From: CAIQQQ01 sp037445025
GTDB taxonomy: Bacteria > Pseudomonadota > Alphaproteobacteria > Acetobacterales > Acetobacteraceae
Assembly (NCBI GenBank): GCA_037445025.1
Contig: JBBILI010000003.1
Location: forward strand, 62,001 to 126,000
DNA: 64,000 bases
Direction: 5' to 3'
Positions 57,906-64,000 of the stretch are shown one piece after another. Below the pieces are notes generated by a model, which made no database searches, had not been told where the DNA came from, and saw nothing but the letters and a program-made list of their open reading frames with translations. Position 1 is the first letter of the stretch; every line of letters starts with the position of its first letter. The position numbers and the translations under genes were made by a program.

Positions 57906-59420
57906 TCACTCCACTGTCACATTGAACAGCCGCACCCGATTGTCCGGCGGCGGCACAAACCCCTTCACCCGCTTGCTGAGCCCATAGATCGTGTTGAGGT
58001 TGTACATCGGCAGTTCCAGCGCGTGATCGGCCACGTAATGCGCGATCGCCTGCAGCTTCTTCTCCCGCTCGGCGCGATCCGGCACCAGGCGCTGCGCCTC
58101 GAGCATCGAATCCAGCGTCTTGTCCTTGTCGTACGGGTTCCAGTGCTGGCCGCTGTGGTAGAGCAGGTAGGCGGTGTTGTCGTAGTCGAACGTCCAGCCG
58201 CCCCAGCCGAACTCCCAGAGTGCCCCGGTCTTGCCGTTGGGAATGATGTCGTTGGTGTAGACGTTCTGCTCCTGCGGCCGCACCTGCAGCTTGATGCCGA
58301 CCGCACCGAGATAGCCGGCCACCGCCTGCGCCGCCTCTCGGAACGTGGTGTTGTTGCTGGGGAAATCGAGCGCCATCGCCGTGCCCGGCTTCACCCCGGC
58401 CGCGGCCAGCAGCTTCTTGGCGCCAGCAGGATCGAACGGCACCGGCTTCTGCGCCGGATCGAAGCCGAAGCTGAGATTGGACTGGAACGAGACCACAGGC
58501 TTGGCCTGCCCCTGCAGGATCTGCTTGACGATGGTGTCGCGATCCACCGCCATGATCAGCGCCTTGCGCACCCGCTCATCGGCGGTCGGGCCGTGGGCGG
58601 TGTCAAAACGCAGCATCAGCACGGTGGGGCCGGTGATGCTGTCCAGCACCAGCTTGGGGTCCTTCGCCACAATGCCGGTGGCGGCCACCGAGAGGTTGCT
58701 GGCAATGTCGAGCCGGCCGGCCTGGAGCTCGGCCAGCTGCGTGTCAGGCTCGACGATGAACTTGTAGATAACCTTGTCGAGCCTGGCCTTCTCGCCCCAG
58801 TAGCCGGGGTTGGGTTCGAGGGTGACACTGACCTTGGGCTGATAGTCCACCACCTTGAACGGGCCGGTGCCGACGGGCATCGCCGCGAAGCCCGCCGCGC
58901 CTTTTTCGGTGACGTATTTCGGCGGCACCATCATCGCGCCATAGCCGGCCAGCTTGGTGATCATCACCGGGTCCGGCTGGTCCATCACCAGATCGACGGT
59001 CATCGGGTCGATCACGTTCACCGACTTGATGGCGGTGTAGTTGGACTGTTGCGGCCCCTTGGCACCCTCAGGGCCGAGCAGGCGGGTCATGGTGAACTTC
59101 ACCGCGTCGGCGTTGAACGGTTCGCCGTCGCTGAACGTCACCCCTTCACGCAGGTGGAAGCGCAGGCGCAGACCGTTGTCCAGCACCTCCCAGGAGGTGG
59201 CCAGGCCCGGCTGGAGTTTCAACGATTCATCGCGGGTGACCAGGCCTTCGAAGAAATTGCTGGCAACCGAGCCCCAGGAGATCAGGAAGGTGGCGATCGG
59301 GTCCCAGTTCGCCGGGTCCTGCGCCTGGGCGATGGTGAGCGTGCCGGCGGCCTTGGCCGGCGATCCCGCCAGCATCGCGGCGAGCGGTGCCGCGAGGATG
59401 AATTTTGTGACTGCGCGCAT
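57906..59420 (-). CDS. ABC transporter substrate-binding protein (DppA/OppA family)
   Basis: A 504-residue periplasmic solute-binding protein. The signal peptide ends in MLAGSPAKAAG. Family features include LRFHLREGVTFSDGEPFNAD, PVGTGPFKVVDY and NPGYWGEKARLDKVIYKFI. It delivers peptides, glycosides or metal chelates to the DppBC-like permeases encoded downstream after the repeat. The start ATG directly precedes the signal sequence; the frame is open further upstream but overlaps the divergent VOC gene. Confidence 0.93.
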   Translation of the reverse strand: MRAVTKFILAAPLAAMLAGSPAKAAGTLTIAQAQDPANWDPIATFLISWGSVASNFFEGLVTRDESLKLQPGLATSWEVLDNGLRLRFHLREGVTFSDGEPFNADAVKFTMTRLLGPEGAKGPQQSNYTAIKSVNVIDPMTVDLVMDQPDPVMITKLAGYGAMMVPPKYVTEKGAAGFAAMPVGTGPFKVVDYQPKVSVTLEPNPGYWGEKARLDKVIYKFIVEPDTQLAELQAGRLDIASNLSVAATGIVAKDPKLVLDSITGPTVLMLRFDTAHGPTADERVRKALIMAVDRDTIVKQILQGQAKPVVSFQSNLSFGFDPAQKPVPFDPAGAKKLLAAAGVKPGTAMALDFPSNNTTFREAAQAVAGYLGAVGIKLQVRPQEQNVYTNDIIPNGKTGALWEFGWGGWTFDYDNTAYLLYHSGQHWNPYDKDKTLDSMLEAQRLVPDRAEREKKLQAIAHYVADHALELPMYNLNTIYGLSKRVKGFVPPPDNRVRLFNVTVE

Positions 59421-59505
59421 CTGACTGTCTCCGCACCGGTTCCCTGGCATGATCAGATGACGTGCGATCGGCATGGTCAAGGGTGGGTTTTGATCTGAGG
59501 AGGGA

Positions 59506-59871
59506 ATGATGCTGCAGGATTCGGCTGCTGTGTTCACGGTGCGCGATATCGCGGCATCGCTTGCCTGGTATCGTGACTCCCTCGGCTTCACGGTGACCTT
59601 CCAGTGGGGCACGCCGCTCAACTACGTATGCCTGTGCCGGGACAACGTGAACCTGCATCTGCGCACCGTGGGCATCGGCCGGGTGCAGCCGGGGATGAGC
59701 TGTCTGTGCCTGTTCGTCAGCGACGTGGATGCCGATCATGCCGAGCTGGTCGGGCGTGGCGTGGCAGCGACCGCGCCGGAGGATCGGGACTACGGCATGC
59801 GGGATTTCGATGTGGTGGACGCGGACGGCAACCGATTGATCTATGGGATGGCGATCGGCGCTGCAAAATAG
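59506..59871 (+). CDS. VOC/glyoxalase-bleomycin resistance superfamily protein
   Basis: A 121-residue protein of the vicinal-oxygen-chelate fold: AAVFTVRDIAASLAWYRDSL opens the first module and YGMRDFDVVDADGNRLIYG closes the second, with a Glu/Asp-type metal ligand pattern at the end. GAGGAGGG precedes the ATG. The substrate is unknown. It is divergent from the ABC binding-protein gene and 83 bp upstream of hslV on the same strand. Confidence 0.82.
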   Translation: MMLQDSAAVFTVRDIAASLAWYRDSLGFTVTFQWGTPLNYVCLCRDNVNLHLRTVGIGRVQPGMSCLCLFVSDVDADHAELVGRGVAATAPEDRDYGMRDFDVVDADGNRLIYGMAIGAAK

Positions 59872-59954
59872 GCGGGGCGCGCAACCCTCCTCCCCCGCCC
59901 GCGCCGAACGGCCGGGTTGCATGGGATCGGCGACTGTCCCATTTGGGGCGGACC

Positions 59955-60515
59955 ATGAACACATCCTCTTCTCCGCATGATCCGGTGGGCTGGCACGGCA
60001 CCACCATTCTCTCTGTCCGCCGCGGGCATTCGGTTGCCATGGCCGGTGACGGCCAGGTCACACTTGGCCAGACCGTCATCAAGGGCACGGCCCGCAAGGT
60101 GCGCCGCATCGGCGACGGCTCGGTGATCGCAGGCTTCGCCGGCGCCACCGCCGACGCCTTCACGCTGCTGGAACGGCTGGAAGCCAAGCTCGAACGCTTC
60201 CCCGGCCAGCTCGAACGCGCCTGCGTGGAACTGGCCAAGGACTGGCGCACGGATCGCTATCTGCGCCGGCTCGAAGCCATGATGGCGGTGGCCGATCGTG
60301 ACCACTCCTACACGCTGACCGGCAACGGCGACGTGCTGGAACCCGATGACGGCATCATCGCCATCGGCTCCGGCGGCAACTACGCGCTGTCCGCCGCCCG
60401 GGCGCTGATCGATTTCCCCGACCTCACGCCGGAGGACATCGCCAGGCGTGCCATGAAGATCGCCGGTGACATCTGCGTCTACACCAATCATTCGCTCATT
60501 GTGGAGACGATCTGA
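59955..60515 (+). CDS. hslV: ATP-dependent protease peptidase subunit HslV
   Basis: A 186-residue Ntn-hydrolase. A 15-residue propeptide (ending in GWHG) would be removed to expose catalytic Thr16 in TTILSVRRG; GDGQVTLGQTVIKGTARKVR and GSGGNYALSAARAL follow. It forms the proteolytic core capped by HslU hexamers in the cytosol. GGGGCGG precedes the ATG. The stop overlaps the hslU start (TGATG). Confidence 0.96.
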   Translation: MNTSSSPHDPVGWHGTTILSVRRGHSVAMAGDGQVTLGQTVIKGTARKVRRIGDGSVIAGFAGATADAFTLLERLEAKLERFPGQLERACVELAKDWRTDRYLRRLEAMMAVADRDHSYTLTGNGDVLEPDDGIIAIGSGGNYALSAARALIDFPDLTPEDIARRAMKIAGDICVYTNHSLIVETI

Positions 60516-61825
60516 TGGACGCGCCGACCTATTCGCCGCGCGAGATCGTGGGCGAGCTCGACCGGTTCATCATCGGCCAGGACGCCGCCAAGAAGGCGGT
60601 GGCGATCGCGCTGCGCAACCGCTGGCGGCGCCAGCAGCTGCCGGAAGGGCTGCGCGAGGAGGTGATGCCGAAGAACATCCTGATGATCGGGCCGACCGGC
60701 TGCGGCAAGACCGAGATCGCGCGCAGGCTCGCCAAGCTGGCGCAGGCGCCGTTTCTGAAGGTGGAGGCGACCAAGTTCACCGAGGTCGGCTATGTCGGCC
60801 GCGACGTGGAGAGCATCGTGCGCGATCTGGTGGAGGCGTCCATCGCCATGCTGCGCGATCTCAGGCGCCGCGATGTGCAGGCGAAGGCGGAGTTGGCGGC
60901 GGAGGAACGGCTGATCACGGCGCTGGTGGGCGAGCACGCCGCCGCTGACACGCGTTCCAAATTCCGGCGCATGCTGCGGGCCGGCGAGCTGGAGGACAAG
61001 GAGATCGAGGTTTCCGTGGCCGAGCCCGCGGTGCCTGCGATGGACATGCCCAATCTGCAGCCGGGCATGGCGATCAATCTCGGCGACATGATGAAGGGCA
61101 TGTTCGGCAAGCCGCCGGTGCCCAAGAAGATGCGCGTCGATGCCGCCCGCGCCGCCCTGGAGCGCGAGGAGGCGGACAAGCTGCTGGACACTGACAGCCT
61201 GGTGCGCGAGGCCGTCGCCCATGCCGAGGCCAACGGCATCGTGTTCCTCGACGAGATCGACAAGATCTGCGCGCGGACCAGCGAGGGCGGGTTCCGCGGC
61301 GGCGATGTGTCCCGCGAAGGCGTGCAGCGCGATCTGCTGCCGCTGATCGAGGGCACCACGGTTTCGACCAAGCACGGGCCGGTGAAGACGGATCATATCC
61401 TGTTCATCGCCTCGGGTGCGTTTCACCTGGCCAAGCCGTCGGATCTGCTGCCGGAGCTGCAGGGGCGGCTGCCGATCCGCGTGGAGCTGCAGCCGCTCTC
61501 GCGCGCCGATCTCAAGCGCATTCTGGTGGAGCCGGAGCATTCGCTGCTCAAGCAGTATCAGGCGCTGATCGGCACCGAGGGTGTGACCTTGGATTTCACC
61601 GATGACGCGATCGAGGGGCTGGCGGAGCTGGCGGCCGATGTGAACGAACGGGTGGAGAACATCGGCGCGCGGCGGCTGCACACGGTGCTGGAGAAGCTGC
61701 TGGAGGAGATCAGCTTTTCCGCCTCCGACCGCGGCGGCAGCGTGGAGACGGTCGATGCGGCCTATGTGCGCGAGCGCGTGGCGCCGCTGGCGAAGAAGGG
61801 CGATCTGAGCCGGTTTATTCTGTAG
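60515..61825 (+). CDS. hslU: ATP-dependent protease ATPase subunit HslU
   Basis: A 436-residue AAA+ unfoldase. N-terminal SPREIVGELDRFIIGQDAAK, Walker A GPTGCGKTEIARRL near residues 58-70, the inserted I-domain (~110-240) with MPNLQPGMAINLG, Walker B IVFLDEIDKI near 243-250, and the C-terminal RFIL tail that inserts into HslV. Length is normal. Coupled to hslV. Confidence 0.96.
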   Translation: MDAPTYSPREIVGELDRFIIGQDAAKKAVAIALRNRWRRQQLPEGLREEVMPKNILMIGPTGCGKTEIARRLAKLAQAPFLKVEATKFTEVGYVGRDVESIVRDLVEASIAMLRDLRRRDVQAKAELAAEERLITALVGEHAAADTRSKFRRMLRAGELEDKEIEVSVAEPAVPAMDMPNLQPGMAINLGDMMKGMFGKPPVPKKMRVDAARAALEREEADKLLDTDSLVREAVAHAEANGIVFLDEIDKICARTSEGGFRGGDVSREGVQRDLLPLIEGTTVSTKHGPVKTDHILFIASGAFHLAKPSDLLPELQGRLPIRVELQPLSRADLKRILVEPEHSLLKQYQALIGTEGVTLDFTDDAIEGLAELAADVNERVENIGARRLHTVLEKLLEEISFSASDRGGSVETVDAAYVRERVAPLAKKGDLSRFIL

Positions 61826-61844
61826 ATCCTGCGTTGTTGCATGT

Positions 61845-61850
61845 TATAAC
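61845..61850 (+). promoter_or_regulatory. Possible -10 element of the abrB-doc operon
   Basis: TATAAC stands 24 bp before the antitoxin ATG, with GGAGG at 61863-61867 as ribosome site. No good -35 is seen at the proper distance. Confidence 0.35.
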
Positions 61851-61873
61851 CCTCGTGCAAACGGAGGTGTGAC

Positions 61874-62098
61874 ATGCAGACGCTCAAGCTGACCGCCATC
61901 GGCAATTCGGTGGGGGTGATCCTGCCGAAGGAGACGCTGGACCGGCTGGGACTGCGCAAGGGCGACTCCCTGTTCGTCATGGAGCAGCCCGATGGCGTCG
62001 TGCTGACCGCGCGCGACCCGACCTTCGAGGCGCAGATGGAGGTGGCGCGCGACATCATGAAGAAGCGCCGCGCCGTGCTGCGCGAACTAGCGAAATGA
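61874..62098 (+). CDS. AbrB/MazE-type antitoxin of a Doc module
   Basis: A 74-residue swapped-hairpin DNA-binding protein: KLTAIGNSVGVILPKETLDR, LGLRKGDSLFVMEQPDG and a C-terminal helical tail (RDIMKKRRAVLRELAK) expected to wrap and inhibit the toxin. GGAGG lies six bases before the ATG. Its stop overlaps the Doc start (ATGATG at 62095-62100). It should autoregulate the pair. Confidence 0.88.
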   Translation: MQTLKLTAIGNSVGVILPKETLDRLGLRKGDSLFVMEQPDGVVLTARDPTFEAQMEVARDIMKKRRAVLRELAK

Positions 62099-62487
62099 TG
62101 GATCACACGATCTGGCTGACCAGCCGGATCGTGCGGGCCATCCATGACGAGCAGCTCGCGGAGCATGGCGGCGCGCTAGGTTTGCGGGACGAAGGGTTGC
62201 TGGAGAGCGCGCTGGCGCGACCGCAGCAGCATGGGCTTTACACCGAGGCCAGCATTCCGGAGCTGGCCGCCATCACGGCCATCGCCATCGCCCGCAACCA
62301 TCCGTTCATCGACGGCAACAAGCGCAGCGCCTATGTGGCGCTCGCGCTGTTTCTGGAGCTGAACGGCTACGATCTGACCGCGTCGGATCCGGAATCGGTG
62401 GTTGTCATGCTCGCCTTGGCCGCCGGCGACATGGAGGACAGCGAGTTCATCGACTGGGTGGTTATGAGCAGCTTCCCCAAGCCTTGA
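62095..62487 (+). CDS. doc: Death-on-curing (Doc/Fic-fold) toxin
   Basis: A 130-residue Fic-fold protein with the catalytic motif HPFIDGNKR at residues 69-77 and the Doc-type N-terminus (IHDEQLAEHGGALGLRDEGL). Doc toxins phosphorylate EF-Tu; AMPylation is the wider Fic activity. ATG 62095 and 62098 are both possible, overlapping the antitoxin stop. Pairing with an AbrB-fold antitoxin rather than Phd is known in chromosomal modules. Confidence 0.92.
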   Translation: MMDHTIWLTSRIVRAIHDEQLAEHGGALGLRDEGLLESALARPQQHGLYTEASIPELAAITAIAIARNHPFIDGNKRSAYVALALFLELNGYDLTASDPESVVVMLALAAGDMEDSEFIDWVVMSSFPKP

Positions 62488-62518
62488 CGGCGGCGGCACG
62501 CGCGCGCACCTGCACCTC

Positions 62519-62965
62519 ATGACCGATCCTTTCCTGGCTCCCGAAGATTCCACCGCCGCCGCGGCGATCGCCGCCATCGCCGATGAGCTCGACGTGTTCG
62601 ATGACTGGATGGACCGCTACCAGCACATCATCGAGCTCGGCCGCAAGCTGCCGCCGTTTCCCACGGAATGGGCGAATGACGCGCATCGCGTGCCGGGCTG
62701 TCAGAGCCAGGTGTGGATGGAGGCGGTGATGCGCGAGGGCAAACTGTATTTCGCCGGCGCCTCGGATGCGGCGATCGTCTCCGGGTTGGTGGCGTTGCTG
62801 CTGCGGGTCTATTCGGGGCGGACGCCAGCTGAGATCATCGCCACCGATCCGGTATTTCTCAAGGAGCTCGGGCTGCTGGAGGCGCTGTCCACCAACCGCG
62901 GGAACGGCATCGCGGCGATGGCGCGCAAGGTGCGTGAGGTCGCCGCCAGCGTGGCGGTGGCATAA
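62519..62965 (+). CDS. sufE: Sulfur acceptor protein SufE
   Basis: A 148-residue protein that accepts persulfide sulfur from the cysteine desulfurase SufS for Fe-S cluster assembly. The active Cys61 lies in HRVPGCQSQVW, within the typical WMDRYQHIIELGRKLPPFP context. Length is normal. No other suf genes are adjacent. It follows the Doc gene by 31 bp. Confidence 0.93.
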   Translation: MTDPFLAPEDSTAAAAIAAIADELDVFDDWMDRYQHIIELGRKLPPFPTEWANDAHRVPGCQSQVWMEAVMREGKLYFAGASDAAIVSGLVALLLRVYSGRTPAEIIATDPVFLKELGLLEALSTNRGNGIAAMARKVREVAASVAVA

Positions 62966-62999
62966 CCCGCATCCCCGCATCGCCCGAGCGCGATGCGGG

Positions 63000-63461
63000 C
63001 TACTCCGACAGGAGTGCCGCCCGCAGCATCGCAGCGCCGACAGGGTCCTCAGCGAGCGCCAGCCGCTGCGCCGCCAGCCACGCGAACCGCTGCAGCACTG
63101 CCTTGCGCCTTGGTGCCGTGAGCGGGTGCACCGGTGCCGCGCGAATGATCTCGGCTGTGTCAGCGGCCACGATCAGGCCGCAATCCTCGGGCAGCACGGC
63201 GACCGGGAAATCCAGATCCACGGCGAAATACAGCACATCGCTGAACTCCCGATACGCCGGCCATTTCTGGTCGGCGCGGAAATCCGGCAGGTCGGACTTC
63301 ACCTCAATGCACACGAAGCCGCCATCCGGTCGCAGCGCCAGGATGTCGGCGCGCCGGCCGTTGGCCAGCCTCACCTCGTGCAGCGGCGCCCAGCCATGGG
63401 CCAGGCAGAGCCGTGCAGCCAGCAGACGCACCCTTGCGGTGCGCTCCGGCGCGGAGCTCAT
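63000..63461 (-). CDS. mmcB: MmcB-family DNA repair protein
   Basis: A 153-residue PD-(D/E)XK-fold protein of the alphaproteobacterial MmcB group: GRRADILALRPDGGFVCIEV places Asp39 and Glu53-x-Lys55, with RADQKWPAYREFSDVLYFAV downstream. In Caulobacter MmcB is linked to DNA damage repair with ImuABC-type mutagenesis. The ATG overlaps the pterin dehydratase stop (ATGA). Confidence 0.85.
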   Translation of the reverse strand: MSSAPERTARVRLLAARLCLAHGWAPLHEVRLANGRRADILALRPDGGFVCIEVKSDLPDFRADQKWPAYREFSDVLYFAVDLDFPVAVLPEDCGLIVAADTAEIIRAAPVHPLTAPRRKAVLQRFAWLAAQRLALAEDPVGAAMLRAALLSE

Positions 63462-63745
63462 CCCAGCTTGTCGATCGCCACAGCCAGGGTGACGTCGTTC
63501 GCCGACAGGCCGCCGGCGTCGTGGGTGGACAACGTGATGTCCACCTTGTTCCACACGTTGAACCATTCGGGGTGATGCCCCTGGGCCTCGGCCAGCAGCG
63601 CCACGCGGCTCATGAAGCCCCAGGCCGCGGAGAAATCGGCGAAGCGGAAGCTGCGGGTGATGGCGTCGCGGCCTGCCACCACCTGCCAATGCGGCAGGGT
63701 GGTCGGCAGGGCGGCGCGCTCGATGTCGGTCAGTTTGGTCGGCAT
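63458..63745 (-). CDS. 4a-hydroxytetrahydrobiopterin dehydratase
   Basis: A 95-residue pterin-4a-carbinolamine dehydratase that recycles the pterin cofactor of aromatic amino acid hydroxylases or acts in pterin synthesis. The motif GHHPEWFNVWNKVDITLSTH carries His57, His58, Pro59 and His75. Length is normal. First gene of a pair with mmcB. Confidence 0.94.
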   Translation of the reverse strand: MPTKLTDIERAALPTTLPHWQVVAGRDAITRSFRFADFSAAWGFMSRVALLAEAQGHHPEWFNVWNKVDITLSTHDAGGLSANDVTLAVAIDKLG

Positions 63746-63795
63746 GGGCGTTCTCCGGTTGACGCGCCGGGCGGCATCGTGGCCCCCTCCCGCGC

Positions 63796-64000
63796 ATGAC
63801 CGAACATGGCCCCCCGCCCCCTCGCTTCACAACCCCGCCGGACGCCGACGTGATCGCCGATCTGGCGGAACAGGCGCTGGCCTCCATACCCGAGCGGCTG
63901 CGCCGCCATGTGCGGGGCGTGGGCATCAGCGTCGCGGAGTTCGCCGATGACGAGACGCTCGATGCCATGGGCATCGAGAGCGAGTGGGACCTGACGGGCC
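63796..64000 (+). CDS. Metallopeptidase-family (zincin-like) protein, N-terminal part
   Basis: The first 68 codons of a gene that runs off the right edge. The sequence (DVIADLAEQALASIPERLRR; GVGISVAEFADDETLDAMGI) matches the N-terminus of the small zincin-like metallopeptidase family. The HExxH active site would lie beyond the edge and is not seen. It is divergent from the pterin dehydratase gene with ~50 bp between. Confidence 0.75.
   Translation, partial: MTEHGPPPPRFTTPPDADVIADLAEQALASIPERLRRHVRGVGISVAEFADDETLDAMGIESEWDLTG

Noticed and set aside
59915..59944. Heat-shock (sigma-32-type) promoter before hslV (GGTTGC...CCCATTT)
   Set aside because: The -10-like element would lie 11 bp from the ATG and overlap the ribosome binding site, so the transcript could not carry it.
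1..64000. CRISPR arrays
   Set aside because: No regularly spaced direct repeats were seen; the recurring hairpin repeats are widely separated single copies.

Overview
This is high-GC bacterial DNA with the gene content and order of an alphaproteobacterium. The closest fit by style is the Acetobacteraceae (Rhodospirillales): an alphaproteobacterial MmcB-type protein, an Acetobacteraceae-looking small hypothetical at 50097-50699, and an interspersed A/T-rich double-hairpin repeat of a kind I associate with that family. The family-level call is inference; the species cannot be read from the sequence.

Layout, left flank (1-31.9 kb). It opens inside a DNA-repair pair: the tail of a radical SAM protein, then a DUF4130-UdgX fusion and a DUF427 protein. 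Next come an SDR, an HD-domain protein with a questionable start, cydDC (thiol-exporting ABC transporter), a GntR regulator coupled to a cysteine-dioxygenase-like gene, crcB, an M20 amidohydrolase, otsA, a divergent polysaccharide deacetylase and a GST. These are followed by psiE, tRNA-Gln, ispE, a TPR lipoprotein, ETF-ubiquinone oxidoreductase, a family-4-like uracil-DNA glycosylase, a lytic transglycosylase, moaB, a dienelactone-hydrolase-like protein, a PA0069-type radical SAM protein, a WavE-like protein, ruvX, gatCAB, a polysaccharide deacetylase, a GST and tRNA-Ser(GCU).

Island (31.9-49.9 kb). A P4-type integrase lies directly downstream of tRNA-Ser. The last bases of the tRNA gene recur as a 16-bp direct repeat about 18 kb away, and ATTAGGGGAC motifs lie inside both ends. 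Cargo includes small hypotheticals, an AlpA/excisionase-like HTH protein, a replication/HTH gene broken by an in-frame TGA, an SDR, and a divergent PD-(D/E)XK nuclease-like gene. The main cargo is one minus-strand overlapping operon: hsdR-hsdM-hsdS, a DUF4268-like protein, a 609-aa protein with a nitrilase-type Glu-Lys-Cys triad, and an 87-aa protein. This type I restriction-modification locus with a nitrilase-like accessory is the best candidate for an undescribed defence system.

Right flank (49.9-64 kb). It holds a small Acetobacteraceae-type hypothetical, a transposase remnant and a composite palindromic element that also occurs, inverted, at 14.7 kb. Then come a purine/pyrimidine-type permease with an isochorismatase-like hydrolase, a GST, a peptide-type ABC importer (binding protein plus two permeases, no ATPase) with an M14-like peptidase, a VOC protein, hslVU, an AbrB-Doc toxin-antitoxin pair, sufE, mmcB, a pterin dehydratase and the start of a metallopeptidase-like gene. 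Two repeat systems punctuate the chromosome: an A/T-rich double hairpin found next to gene ends, and the composite palindrome, which probably acts at 3' ends as terminators or stabilisers.
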